Assembly (NCBI RefSeq): GCF_002860285.1
Contig: NZ_PGVF01000001.1
Span: 1-64,000 of the forward strand
Reading direction: 5' to 3'
DNA from: Bacillus sp. M6-12
GTDB lineage: Bacteria > Bacillota > Bacilli > Bacillales > DSM-1321
Length of the DNA stretch: 64,000 bases
This document shows positions 41,765-49,545 of the stretch, in pieces. The notes beneath the pieces were generated by a model, which saw only the letters and a list, made by a program, of their open reading frames with translations, did not search any database and was not told where the DNA came from. Positions within the stretch are counted from its first letter, which is position 1. Each line of letters begins with the position of its first letter. The position numbers and the translations under genes are program-made.

Positions 41765-42943
41765 ATGAAAAATAAACCTTTTAAATATTCAGCATCGGTA
41801 GCTGTTTTGGCTGTCTTGATGCAAAGTGTTCCTGCTTACGCCAGTCCTGTAACGCAAGAACAGATTCAATCAACTCAGGAGAAAATTAATCAGTTGGATA
41901 CAAAAATTCAAGAGTTGGATGACCAAATCATTCGTGCAATGGATAATAGCCAAAAGCTGAATGACGAAATAAAAACACAGCAAGAGAAAATTGAAAAAAC
42001 GAAAGTAGAAATTGAGGAAGCTCAAAAATCATTTGACGCACATCAGAATATTTATTCGGAGAGATTAAGAAGCATTCAGCAACAAGACCAATCTTCGGTT
42101 CTAATGTATGCAGAGGTTCTATTTTCCTCTAAAAGCCTTTCTGATTTAATTAGTCGTGCTAACGCTATTTCAACCATTTTGGAAAGTGATAATGCCTTAA
42201 TGGATAGCTTAAAGGAAAAGCAAACGGAGTTAGAAGAAGCAAAGAAAAAATTGGATAATCAATTGAATAGCTTGAAAGAAAAGCAAAAGGAATTAGAGGT
42301 AGAACAAAAAACAATTGAAGCCAATAAAGTAGAAATTCACAATCAATTGAAAGAATCTGAAAAAAACTTAGAAAAACAACAGAATCAATTGAAGGAGCAA
42401 GTACGTCAAGAAGCGGAAAGAGTGGAAAAAGCGGAAAGAGCTGAAAGAGCGGAAAGAACACAAATAGCTGAAAGAGTACAAAGAGAAGCGGAACTTGCTC
42501 AACAGTTAGCTCAACAATCTGCAGTTACTTTCCATGCTCCAAAAGTACAGGAGAACTTTTTCGATACGTCTAATATAAGCTATTCTTCTGATAAAGCCTC
42601 TAAAGTAATAGAAGTAGCCAAACAATATATGGGTGTACCGTATGTATGGGGTGGAACAACTCCAAGCGGATTCGATTGTTCTGGATTTACTTCCTATGTA
42701 TTCCGAAATGCAGTAGGTATTGAATTACCAAGGGTGTCAAGAGACCAACAAGATGTGGGTCAACAAATCTCTCCAAGTCAAGTACAACCAGGTGATTTGA
42801 TTTTTATGGGGAATCCTGCTTACCATGTTGGAATCTATATTGGTGGGGGTAAGTATATCCACGCTCCACGTACAGGAGATGTGGTCAAAATTTCAAGTTA
42901 CAACCCTTCCAGCTTCACTACTGCTACCAGAATACTAAATTAA
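41765..42943 (+). CDS. CwlO-like secreted NlpC/P60 endopeptidase, 392 aa
   Basis: Signal peptide (1-26, ending YASP). A long coiled coil (about 30-240, Gln/Glu/Lys-rich, with a repeated AERAERAER stretch) follows, then the NlpC/P60 domain with WGGTTPSGFDCSGFTS (catalytic Cys), HVGIYIGGG (His) and HAPRTG. CwlO-type enzymes cut D-Glu-meso-DAP stem peptides during elongation. ATG follows AAAGGAGAG. The host or element could use it for wall growth rather than lysis. Confidence 0.9.
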   Translation: MKNKPFKYSASVAVLAVLMQSVPAYASPVTQEQIQSTQEKINQLDTKIQELDDQIIRAMDNSQKLNDEIKTQQEKIEKTKVEIEEAQKSFDAHQNIYSERLRSIQQQDQSSVLMYAEVLFSSKSLSDLISRANAISTILESDNALMDSLKEKQTELEEAKKKLDNQLNSLKEKQKELEVEQKTIEANKVEIHNQLKESEKNLEKQQNQLKEQVRQEAERVEKAERAERAERTQIAERVQREAELAQQLAQQSAVTFHAPKVQENFFDTSNISYSSDKASKVIEVAKQYMGVPYVWGGTTPSGFDCSGFTSYVFRNAVGIELPRVSRDQQDVGQQISPSQVQPGDLIFMGNPAYHVGIYIGGGKYIHAPRTGDVVKISSYNPSSFTTATRILN

Positions 42944-43031
42944 CAAACTGCTTGAAAAGGGGTGTGAATATTAAACCAAATTTTCATTGCGATAAATGCA
43001 CCTTTACCTTTTATTAAGTTAGATTAATAGA

Positions 43032-43059
43032 AAAAGACCTTCAGTAATGAGGGTCTTTT
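43032..43059. terminator. Bidirectional terminator
   Basis: AAAAGACC/GGGTCTTTT stem between convergent genes. Confidence 0.82.
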
Positions 43060-43060
43060 G

Positions 43061-43453
43061 TTATGATAAAAAACGATTTCGTATTTCAGGAGAAGGGAGC
43101 ATACATCTATCCTGTTTTCCAAACCATTTGTATCGGTTTTTGGCTATGATTCGGTAAAAGAAATCACGAAGGGGTTTAGGAATGAACAAAAATAAAAATC
43201 CTGCTTTCCACACTCCTGTAAGATGTTTACATATTTTTAAAACTGCTGTTGATTCCTGATAACAATGGTTATTTTCAATAAGAAGTAAGCTATCTATATT
43301 ATCAGGGATACGATATTTCTTTCGTAATTCTTGACCAATTTCACTCTGCTGTGAGGCAAATTGAAAGTATCCCTTGGGGTCTCTTTTGATAATAAATTGA
43401 ACACTTCGGTTACAGAAAGAACAGTCTCCATCAAATAAAATAATACCCTGCAA
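43061..43453 (-). CDS. DCC-family (DUF393) thiol-disulfide oxidoreductase-like, 130 aa
   Basis: The opening ILFDGDCSFCNRSVQF contains the DxDC-x2-C motif of the DCC/YuxK family, and the later RYKWFGKQDRCMLP matches its C-terminal signature. Thioredoxin-like fold. The physiological partner is unknown; it could supply reducing power to the ribonucleotide reductase, which needs thiols (inference). TTG start after AAGGAGG. Confidence 0.85.
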   Translation of the reverse strand: MQGIILFDGDCSFCNRSVQFIIKRDPKGYFQFASQQSEIGQELRKKYRIPDNIDSLLLIENNHCYQESTAVLKICKHLTGVWKAGFLFLFIPKPLRDFFYRIIAKNRYKWFGKQDRCMLPSPEIRNRFLS

Positions 43454-43675
43454 GTCAAAACCTCCTTTTCTTCTTTTATTTTCTCTAAAGGAATGAACAT
43501 TTTTATTTTATTATACTTCAATCCATAGATACGTATGTTGCGACAATAACACAAAAGTAAAGAGGGGTAGTATTCCGCTCTTTTTCTTTTATAACCGCTC
43601 CATTGTCTATCTATAATATATAAATTTGATAAATCAGGTTTGTTTTTTCATATTTTTTTAGAGGAGTGTTTATAT

Positions 43676-44023
43676 ATGGACAACATGAATAAGGCACAAG
43701 AACTTAAGGCTCACAACGTAGCAAATGAAATGTTTACTTTCCATATGGAAAATGAGCGGTTTTCAACATTGAATGTTGCGGAAAAGTTGGAGCTTTTATC
43801 TGATAAAACGGATACGTTGAAAAAGGTGTTTAAAACAAAACCTTTTGCTCAATTGGTAGCGAAAAGACTTCTTTGGATTATGGAAGACTATGTAAAGGAT
43901 AATGATTTGTGTCCTGATTGCTTTCAAGAATTGTCCTATCGAACGATTACACGCCAAACGTATTGGCAACCAGAAGAAGGAGAACAATGCTGTGACCAAT
44001 GTGGTTGGAGTGAAGCTCTTTAA
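43676..44023 (+). CDS. Zinc-ribbon protein, 115 aa
   Basis: ATG 43676 follows GAGGAGTG. Helical body, then a C-terminal zinc ribbon: CPDC at about 83-86 and CDQCGW near 107-112. Not recognised as a known family; possible nucleic-acid or RNA polymerase binding. First of the series of small plus-strand genes. Confidence 0.68.
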   Translation: MDNMNKAQELKAHNVANEMFTFHMENERFSTLNVAEKLELLSDKTDTLKKVFKTKPFAQLVAKRLLWIMEDYVKDNDLCPDCFQELSYRTITRQTYWQPEEGEQCCDQCGWSEAL

Positions 44024-44033
44024 AAAAGTCATA

Positions 44034-44061
44034 CAGCACAGGTCATTTCCTGTGCTTTTCT
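44034..44061 (+). terminator. Intrinsic terminator
   Basis: AGCACAGG/CCTGTGCT stem and TTTTC. Confidence 0.8.
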
Positions 44062-44106
44062 TGTATTTAGGAAAAGATAATAGTACATTGAACAGGGGAG
44101 AGATAG

Positions 44107-44850
44107 ATGAAAACTTTTCGTGATTTTGATTTAAGCCATTATCGGAAGGTCGTTTATGAAATTGGGGAGGAACATGGATATTCAGAAAAAAAGTTAGAAA
44201 AACTTCTGGATATGTTATTGGAAAAAGGAAAAGATAGCATGGAAACAAAAATCCATTGCTTAACTTGCGGAGTGAAGTTCCCTCTCAATGATTTACAACA
44301 TGATTGCCAAGAAGAAGACATTTGGCTCTATCAATATGTAAAAAATTCAGTTGAAAACAAAGAATTAAAAAGAGGGTACTTAACAAAGTTGAGAACTAAA
44401 TATCCTCTACGCAAAGGGAATAGAATGGCTTTTCGTGGGATTAACTTTCAAACCAAAGAAGAATATGAAACTTTTATCAAGGAAATCGAATCAGGAACAT
44501 ATGAGTTCAAAGAGATTTCATCTTGGAGCTTAAATTACTCCTATGCCAAACGGTTTGCTACTCATATTCAAAAAGGGACAAGGAAGAATGACCATACACG
44601 AAAAGAAGAATTGCGTATCATGTTTGAGCAAAAAGCCAATATTACAGGCTATAAAGGCGTAGTCTTAGCCATTGACCTAAAGAAAAGCATGGTATTATGC
44701 GATATAAGTGAAGAGTATATCGGAAGTATGGATGAAAAAGAAATTGTTTTAAGACCAGGAACATACCCTGTTTACATTTTCGGAGAGATTGAAAAAGAAT
44801 ATGGGAAAGAATGGGGAGAAGATGTCATTCAATTAGTAGAGCAATCATAA
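44107..44850 (+). CDS. Probable ADP-ribosyltransferase (R-S-E type), 247 aa
   Basis: The N-terminal 100 residues are helical with a zinc-like CLTC...HDC cluster (51-67). From about 105 the protein carries the three ART signatures: FRG with Arg110, the S-x-S strand SSWSLNYSYAKRF (139-141) and the E-x-E motif DEKEIVLRPGTYPV (Glu210, Glu212), which predicts arginine-type transfer. T4-like phages use Alt/ModA/ModB of this type to modify host RNA polymerase and ribosomal proteins. No signal peptide, so probably acts in the infected cell. Its target is unknown. Confidence 0.72.
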   Translation: MKTFRDFDLSHYRKVVYEIGEEHGYSEKKLEKLLDMLLEKGKDSMETKIHCLTCGVKFPLNDLQHDCQEEDIWLYQYVKNSVENKELKRGYLTKLRTKYPLRKGNRMAFRGINFQTKEEYETFIKEIESGTYEFKEISSWSLNYSYAKRFATHIQKGTRKNDHTRKEELRIMFEQKANITGYKGVVLAIDLKKSMVLCDISEEYIGSMDEKEIVLRPGTYPVYIFGEIEKEYGKEWGEDVIQLVEQS

Positions 44851-44864
44851 GCTCTACTTTTTTA
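44831..44864 (+). repeat. Direct repeat copy 1 (gene tail plus terminator)
   Basis: The segment encoding the last codons of the ADP-ribosyltransferase and its TAGAGC/GCTCTA terminator. It recurs with one substitution and a one-base T-tract change at 45660-45694, where it is non-coding. Both copies are followed by a class B promoter. Confidence 0.8.
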
Positions 44865-44877
44865 TTTTTTAAATTAA

Positions 44878-44917
44878 GTAAAAAATAATTTACAAAATAA
44901 TTATTTGGTGATATAAT
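44878..44917 (+). promoter_or_regulatory. Class B promoter of the Rnl2-type ligase
   Basis: GTAAAAAATAATTTAC (44878-44893) overlaps -35 TTTACA (44889-44894); 17 bp; TATAAT (44912-44917). Confidence 0.85.
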
Positions 44918-44971
44918 ATATTTGTAGTGCCGAGATGGGAGTCGAAAATCATACTCGGAGGTAATAAAAAT

Positions 44972-45625
44972 ATGAACAGAAAATCAGTAGAAAATCCAAA
45001 GTTTTTAGAGTTTGAGAAGATGTTTCCACCATTCTTACGTGATATGGAAACAGGTCTTTGTATTCCACAGATAGCGGAAGGTTGGGAATGGTGTTTTGAC
45101 CCTACTCAATCGTATGTGTTGGAAAAAGTGGATGGAGAGAATACGAAAATAGTTGTCTCTAATGGAGTTTATGAAGTGTTTGCACGAAACCAAAAGACAA
45201 AGGGATATGTCAAAGTGGAATTAGGAAATCCTTCTTATAAGTATTTAATGCAAGGGGTAGCCAATTTCATTGCATCTCGAAAGAAAACATTGAAAGATGG
45301 TGTTTATTTTGGAGAAGTGTTAGGTGAAAATATTCAAAACAACCCATACAACTTAACTTCTCACTTATGGTATGACTTTAGACCATTCAAAGGTGGCGTG
45401 GAAGCGTACAAAGACTATCCTAAAACATCAAACTTTGAAGACTGGAAAGAGTGGGTTTTGTCACTTCAATCCTTGCTGAATCCAGAAGTGGAGGCAGAAG
45501 GGGTCATCTTCTTAAATAAGGAAGATGGTCGTATGGCAAAACTTCGGAAAGACATGTTTGACTTGTCATATGACAAGCGAACGATTGCTTATGCGAAAGC
45601 AAAAAAGAAAAATGTAAGTAAATAA
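44972..45625 (+). CDS. Rnl2-like RNA ligase family protein, 217 aa
   Basis: ATG 44972 follows GGAGG. Motif I EKVDGENTKI (Lys52 nucleotidylated), RNQ as motif Ia-like, VYFGEVLGENIQNNPYNL as motif III, EAEGVIFLNKEDGRMAKLRKDMF giving motifs IV (EGVIF) and V (KLRKD). It is compact, lacking a clear C-terminal domain, like small phage ligases. The leader can form CCGAG/CTCGG (44931-44959) right against the GGAGG site, possibly controlling translation. Second RNA ligase of the window. Confidence 0.8.
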   Translation: MNRKSVENPKFLEFEKMFPPFLRDMETGLCIPQIAEGWEWCFDPTQSYVLEKVDGENTKIVVSNGVYEVFARNQKTKGYVKVELGNPSYKYLMQGVANFIASRKKTLKDGVYFGEVLGENIQNNPYNLTSHLWYDFRPFKGGVEAYKDYPKTSNFEDWKEWVLSLQSLLNPEVEAEGVIFLNKEDGRMAKLRKDMFDLSYDKRTIAYAKAKKKNVSK

Positions 45626-45659
45626 GCCCTATTAATGGTCATTTTAATGGGGTAAAAGA

Positions 45660-45694
45660 AATTAGTAGAGCAATCATACGCTCTACTTTTTTTA
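45660..45694 (+). repeat. Direct repeat copy 2 with terminator
   Basis: Matches 44831-44864 at all but one base apart from T-tract length, with TAGAGC/GCTCTA hairpin and T-run. Together the copies flank the RNA ligase gene, as if it were inserted or duplicated as a promoter-gene-terminator cassette. Confidence 0.8.
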
Positions 45695-45730
45695 TATCTA
45701 TCAACAGGATAAATAATAATATTTAATTAG

Positions 45731-45770
45731 GTAAAAAATAATTTACAAAACTAAAAATACACACTATAAT
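45731..45770 (+). promoter_or_regulatory. Class B promoter
   Basis: GTAAAAAATAATTTAC (45731-45746), -35 TTTACA (45742-45747), 17 bp, TATAAT (45765-45770). Confidence 0.85.
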
Positions 45771-45799
45771 GGTTATAACGACAATGCAGGAGGTAAACG

Positions 45800-46549
45800 A
45801 TGCCATTTTACAAAGTAACACTTTCTTCGAGAGAGAAAATGACTCTGACAGAAAAGAAGAAATATATTGATTCCATGTATCGTGAAGAGCCGAAGTATGG
45901 AACAAATCAAAAAAGGAATCAAGGGTTTCTAACAAAATTCAACAATTCGATTGGATTTAAACCTGTTGTATCTACGGTTACGCATAATAATACGGTAATT
46001 TCTCAAACCGTTGAAAGTCCTGAAGAATACTTGCCACCACAGGATATTCTTATGGAACACTTCCATACACCATTGAATTCAAATGAAATTATTTCTTTTT
46101 ATCTGGAAGATAAGAAAATGGTTCACCCGAATCCACAATTCTCGTATGAAGGCAAAATGGTTTCACAAAAATGGAACGCTTTTTTACAAAAGGTTTTTCC
46201 TCAATTACTGGTAACAACTGAAATCGTAGAGGAAATTCCAAAACTTTCTTTGAAGGAATTTACTTTACAGTATTTCTATCGAAACCTTAATCCAGAGGTT
46301 AATTACACCCTTGAATTTAGAAGTAAAGAATTATTGGATAAGGATGAAATGAGAGAAATTCTATCTGTTATTCAGGATTTATCCAATGATAAAATTACGA
46401 TTGGACAACAGTATTGTAAGACTTGTGCGGGATATTCAGATGGAAAAGAACCATATCATATTGAAATTGTATATTTGACCTTTTACGGAAGAGATGAAGA
46501 AGAAAAAACATATGAAGAATATGGGGAAGGGATTTATAAGTTAGCATAA
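45800..46549 (+). CDS. Hypothetical protein, 249 aa
   Basis: Not recognised. ATG follows CAGGAGG. Basic N-terminal third, then mixed fold; a CKTC pair near residue 212 is isolated. No membrane segment. Single-gene unit with class B promoter and a terminator. Confidence 0.68.
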   Translation: MPFYKVTLSSREKMTLTEKKKYIDSMYREEPKYGTNQKRNQGFLTKFNNSIGFKPVVSTVTHNNTVISQTVESPEEYLPPQDILMEHFHTPLNSNEIISFYLEDKKMVHPNPQFSYEGKMVSQKWNAFLQKVFPQLLVTTEIVEEIPKLSLKEFTLQYFYRNLNPEVNYTLEFRSKELLDKDEMREILSVIQDLSNDKITIGQQYCKTCAGYSDGKEPYHIEIVYLTFYGRDEEEKTYEEYGEGIYKLA

Positions 46550-46568
46550 CCAATGAATCCAATCAAAG

Positions 46569-46602
46569 AGAGAAGTGTAGAGATATATCTATACTTCTTT
46601 TT
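46569..46602 (+). terminator. Intrinsic terminator
   Basis: AGAAGTGTAGA/TATACTTCT stem plus T6. Confidence 0.82.
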
Positions 46603-46661
46603 TAATTATACGAAAGAACAGATTATATAATTTTAAACCAAACAATATTAGAACCAGTTTA

Positions 46662-46701
46662 GTAAATTAATTTTTACAAAATCGTTATTTTGTGATATAA
46701 T
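46662..46701 (+). promoter_or_regulatory. Class B promoter
   Basis: GTAAATTAATTTTTAC (46662-46677), -35 TTTACA (46673-46678), 17 bp, TATAAT (46696-46701). Confidence 0.85.
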
Positions 46702-46741
46702 ATATAGACAGACAACAGAGAGAAAGTGAGGGGAAACAACT

Positions 46742-47143
46742 ATGTGGGAAATAAAATCTTATAATGAAAACGGAAAAGAAGTGGTGCTTCAAAGTGGTCT
46801 TTCTTCTAAACAAGAAGCAGAGCTTATCTTCCGACAAAAATATAAAGACCAAGATGATGTATTTATCAAAGAGAAAATAACAAAGGAATCAACTATCGTA
46901 GATTTAACTGATAAAATAGGACAGTGGATTTGGGTATATTCCCCCAAAAAACAAGAAATGTTCCCTTATGGAATTTTAAGAAAACACAGTTCTATGTTTG
47001 CAAAGATTCAAACCAGAGAAGATGCAACAGAATTGGTACACATGGCTGACATTCGGATTGCTACTATTCAAAAATGGGTAGACTCAGAGAAAGCTGAATT
47101 CCGTAACGAAGGACACTTTGTAACCATCAAAGAGTACGTATAA
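46742..47143 (+). CDS. Hypothetical protein, 133 aa
   Basis: Not recognised. ATG after GAGGGG. Strand-rich start, Trp-rich middle (GQWIWVYSP), helical end. First gene of the 46.7-48.6 kb operon. Confidence 0.65.
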   Translation: MWEIKSYNENGKEVVLQSGLSSKQEAELIFRQKYKDQDDVFIKEKITKESTIVDLTDKIGQWIWVYSPKKQEMFPYGILRKHSSMFAKIQTREDATELVHMADIRIATIQKWVDSEKAEFRNEGHFVTIKEYV

Positions 47144-47160
47144 ACGTATTGGGGTGACTT

Positions 47161-47547
47161 ATGGAAAAAGAAGGTTTTGTATCAATGTGGGTTGGTAGTA
47201 TAAGCTCACCAGAGGAATTAGATAGTTTACTAAAAATCTCTTATACAGAAGATGGAGATTCCATTCCATCAATATTCTCTCTTGGATTTAATATTGAGAG
47301 ATATGATGATTCCCTAAGTGAATCGGAATTTTGTTACAAGTCTGATAAATTAATTGGTAAGCTGTTAGAAGGGTTTTCTTTTGACGATGTGATTATTTCT
47401 AATGTCTATGACTTGTTAGGCAGTGAATTGACAAACGAATATAACGCTGTAATCCTTCTTTATAACTTTTATTATGAAGGAAGTAATAAGAAAGCAATCA
47501 TTAATGGTAATAATTTAGAGTTTCTATGTACCGTAAAATACATGTAA
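47161..47547 (+). CDS. Acidic hypothetical protein, 128 aa
   Basis: Not recognised. Rich in Asp, Glu and Ser (pI low), no cysteine cluster or membrane segment. Acidic small phage proteins often mimic DNA or bind host proteins, but nothing specific is visible. 18 nt after the preceding gene. Confidence 0.6.
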   Translation: MEKEGFVSMWVGSISSPEELDSLLKISYTEDGDSIPSIFSLGFNIERYDDSLSESEFCYKSDKLIGKLLEGFSFDDVIISNVYDLLGSELTNEYNAVILLYNFYYEGSNKKAIINGNNLEFLCTVKYM

Positions 47548-47589
47548 AAATAATGTTATTAAAAATCAAACAACTTGGAGGAAACAACG

Positions 47590-48096
47590 ATGACATATGT
47601 TGAAATTGTAAAGGAAGAATCAAATAATTGGTTTTTGCAATACTATCCAGAGTACAAGAATGAGGTATTACATGATAAAACCAATTTTAAAGAACACGTA
47701 AAAGAATTGGAATTAGAAAGTGATGCATGTAGTTTGTTTGAGTATCATGAGGTTGCTCTGCTTAAACACTTTGGAGTAGCTTATGCTTCCAGTGAATACT
47801 TTGACAAACATGATTCCTTGATAAAACAATTTGAGAATGACCTGGTAGCTCGATTGAACAGTTTGTATAAAGAACAGATTCAGAATTTGTTTGAGAGCGA
47901 AGAGCAAACCATTAAAGAGCATAAGGAAGATAAGGAATATTATATCAATCGTGAATACTTACAAGATGAAAGTATGAAAAATGAAACGATTACAGAAGAG
48001 AAACGCCAGTCATACATTGAACAGTATGAAAAGCAATTAAAACAAGCACAAGAGAAAAGAGACTTGTACAAATTAGCGTTGGATAGCATGGAATAA
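47590..48096 (+). CDS. Helical hypothetical protein, 168 aa
   Basis: Not recognised. ATG 47590 follows TTGGAGGAAAC. Almost entirely helical and charged, with coiled-coil-like segments at about 75-165. Followed by a short terminator. Confidence 0.65.
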   Translation: MTYVEIVKEESNNWFLQYYPEYKNEVLHDKTNFKEHVKELELESDACSLFEYHEVALLKHFGVAYASSEYFDKHDSLIKQFENDLVARLNSLYKEQIQNLFESEEQTIKEHKEDKEYYINREYLQDESMKNETITEEKRQSYIEQYEKQLKQAQEKRDLYKLALDSME

Positions 48097-48100
48097 GGAA

Positions 48101-48126
48101 AAGGGATAAAAACCTTTTCTTTTTTC
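48101..48126 (+). terminator. Probable terminator
   Basis: AAAAGG/CCTTTT stem followed by CTTTTTTC. Confidence 0.65.
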
Positions 48127-48167
48127 TTTATTTAATCAATCAATAACAAAGGTAAGGGGAGAGGTAT

Positions 48168-48632
48168 ATGAAACTTGAAATCCATTCTTTTCAATCCGCA
48201 TTGCGTTTAAAACCAAACTCTAATGAGAAAACCATCATGATTCGCATTTCTGACCCTGGTTATGAAAAAGAAAGAGATGCTGAACTGCTTTATCGGGAAC
48301 AATATGTAGATGTGTTAAAGGTATCCTTTCATGATTTAACGGATAAACAATTGTCTTCTATCTTGGAAAGAGAACCAGAAGCTCCTTATCAGACCATTAC
48401 CAAAGAACAAGCAATTGAAATTCTTTCTTTTATCCAGAAATGCAAGGATTGTGATAAAGTTATTATCCATTGTAGTGCAGGGATTAGTCGTAGTTCTGCA
48501 GTTGCCATAGGAGTAACACGTTTCCTGCAGGATAAAGAGAGGGAGAAGAGCATTAGGGATAGTGATAACTATATACCAAATGAAACAATTGTTGATAGAT
48601 TGATAGAATCCATAGGGCTTATAAAAAGCTAA
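48168..48632 (+). CDS. Dual-specificity/tyrosine phosphatase-like protein, 154 aa
   Basis: IIHCSAGISRSSAVAIG (about 99-115) is a complete HC-x5-R P-loop with the catalytic Cys and Arg. FHDLTD (about 54-59) can supply the general-acid Asp. The size fits compact DSP-fold phosphatases, which act on phospho-proteins or phosphorylated RNA. Possible role in reversing host signalling. ATG follows AAGGGGAGAGG. Confidence 0.82.
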   Translation: MKLEIHSFQSALRLKPNSNEKTIMIRISDPGYEKERDAELLYREQYVDVLKVSFHDLTDKQLSSILEREPEAPYQTITKEQAIEILSFIQKCKDCDKVIIHCSAGISRSSAVAIGVTRFLQDKEREKSIRDSDNYIPNETIVDRLIESIGLIKS

Positions 48633-48718
48633 GACATATCAAAGTTATATTTTTAAAGGAAGTGTGTAAGATAAAGTAGGCATATTTGCTGAACTCCTTT
48701 GATTTTATTTTTGATATA

Positions 48719-48753
48719 AAAGAGGGGCTGGAGAAATTCAGTCTCTTTTTTTA
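48719..48753 (+). terminator. Intrinsic terminator
   Basis: AGAG-GGCTG/CAGTCTCT stem and T7. Confidence 0.75.
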
Positions 48754-48842
48754 TGCCTATTTTAATAGCTCCTTTTTTACAAATATAATAGTTTTTATTC
48801 TTTTATATAATATATAAAACAGAAAAAGGAAGGATAAATAAA

Positions 48843-49010
48843 ATGATTCTAAAAACTATCGTAAATCTCATTGTATTAATCATTTATGCTATTGGATTAA
48901 ATGATTATCGAAAAGGAAAAAGAACATTAAAGCAAACAGTACAATCTGTGTTACTTGTTACTTGTTGTCTTGGGATAACACTTCTCTTTAGATTTCTTTT
49001 TTTTAAATGA
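48843..49010 (+). CDS. Small membrane protein, 55 aa
   Basis: ATG after AGGAAGGAT. Two hydrophobic helices (about 5-19 and 35-53) joined by a basic loop NDYRKGKRTLKQ. Unrecognised; small double-spanning phage proteins include holin- or exclusion-type proteins. Ends in a bidirectional terminator. Confidence 0.65.
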   Translation: MILKTIVNLIVLIIYAIGLNDYRKGKRTLKQTVQSVLLVTCCLGITLLFRFLFFK

Positions 49011-49018
49011 ATATAGAC

Positions 49019-49053
49019 TAAAAAAGACCACTCAATTAAGTGGTCTTTCTTTG
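49019..49053. terminator. Bidirectional terminator
   Basis: AAAGACCACT/AGTGGTCTTT stem between the 55-aa gene and DHFR. Confidence 0.85.
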
Positions 49054-49533
49054 TAAGGTCATGAATGTGTGAGGTAGAGTATTCTTTTCATCCATGATTC
49101 CTTCTTCTTCTTTCAGAATATCCCATTCAGATAAGTTTAAAACAGGAAACACCGTATCTCCTGTAAACTCTTGATGGATTTTTGTTACATATATGGTTTC
49201 ACAAAGAGGAAGAAGCATTTTGTAAATTTCTCCACCGCCAATAACAAAATACTGTTTATCCCATTCTATGAGAGATAACAATTCTCCAATAGCATGAACA
49301 ACGGTTACTTGTTCGTGGTCTATCTGATACTCTTTGTTTTTCGTTAAAACAATATGATGGCGTTCAGGCAATATAGAAGGGAGGGATTCAAAGGTTTTTC
49401 TCCCCATAATGATTGTGTGACCTGTTGTGATTTTTTTAAATTCCTTCAAATCACTTGGTAAATGCCACAATAATTGATTGTCTTTTCCAATGACATGATT
49501 CTTCGACATAGCAACAACGATAGATAAGCTCAT
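49036..49533 (-). CDS. folA: Dihydrofolate reductase, 165 aa
   Basis: Canonical start SLSIVVAMSKNHVIGKDNQLLWHLPSDLKEFK, then IIMGRKTFES and FVIGGGEIYK with the NADPH Gly motif. It regenerates tetrahydrofolate from the dihydrofolate made by thymidylate synthase, encoded 12 nt upstream in the same operon. Typical length. Confidence 0.95.
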   Translation of the reverse strand: MSLSIVVAMSKNHVIGKDNQLLWHLPSDLKEFKKITTGHTIIMGRKTFESLPSILPERHHIVLTKNKEYQIDHEQVTVVHAIGELLSLIEWDKQYFVIGGGEIYKMLLPLCETIYVTKIHQEFTGDTVFPVLNLSEWDILKEEEGIMDEKNTLPHTFMTLQRKTT

Positions 49534-49545
49534 TCGACTTTACCT

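Noticed and set aside
48774..48826. Seventh class B-type promoter upstream of the 55-aa gene
   Set aside because: TTTACA and TATAAT are present but about 24 bp apart, and the palindrome arm GTAAA is missing.
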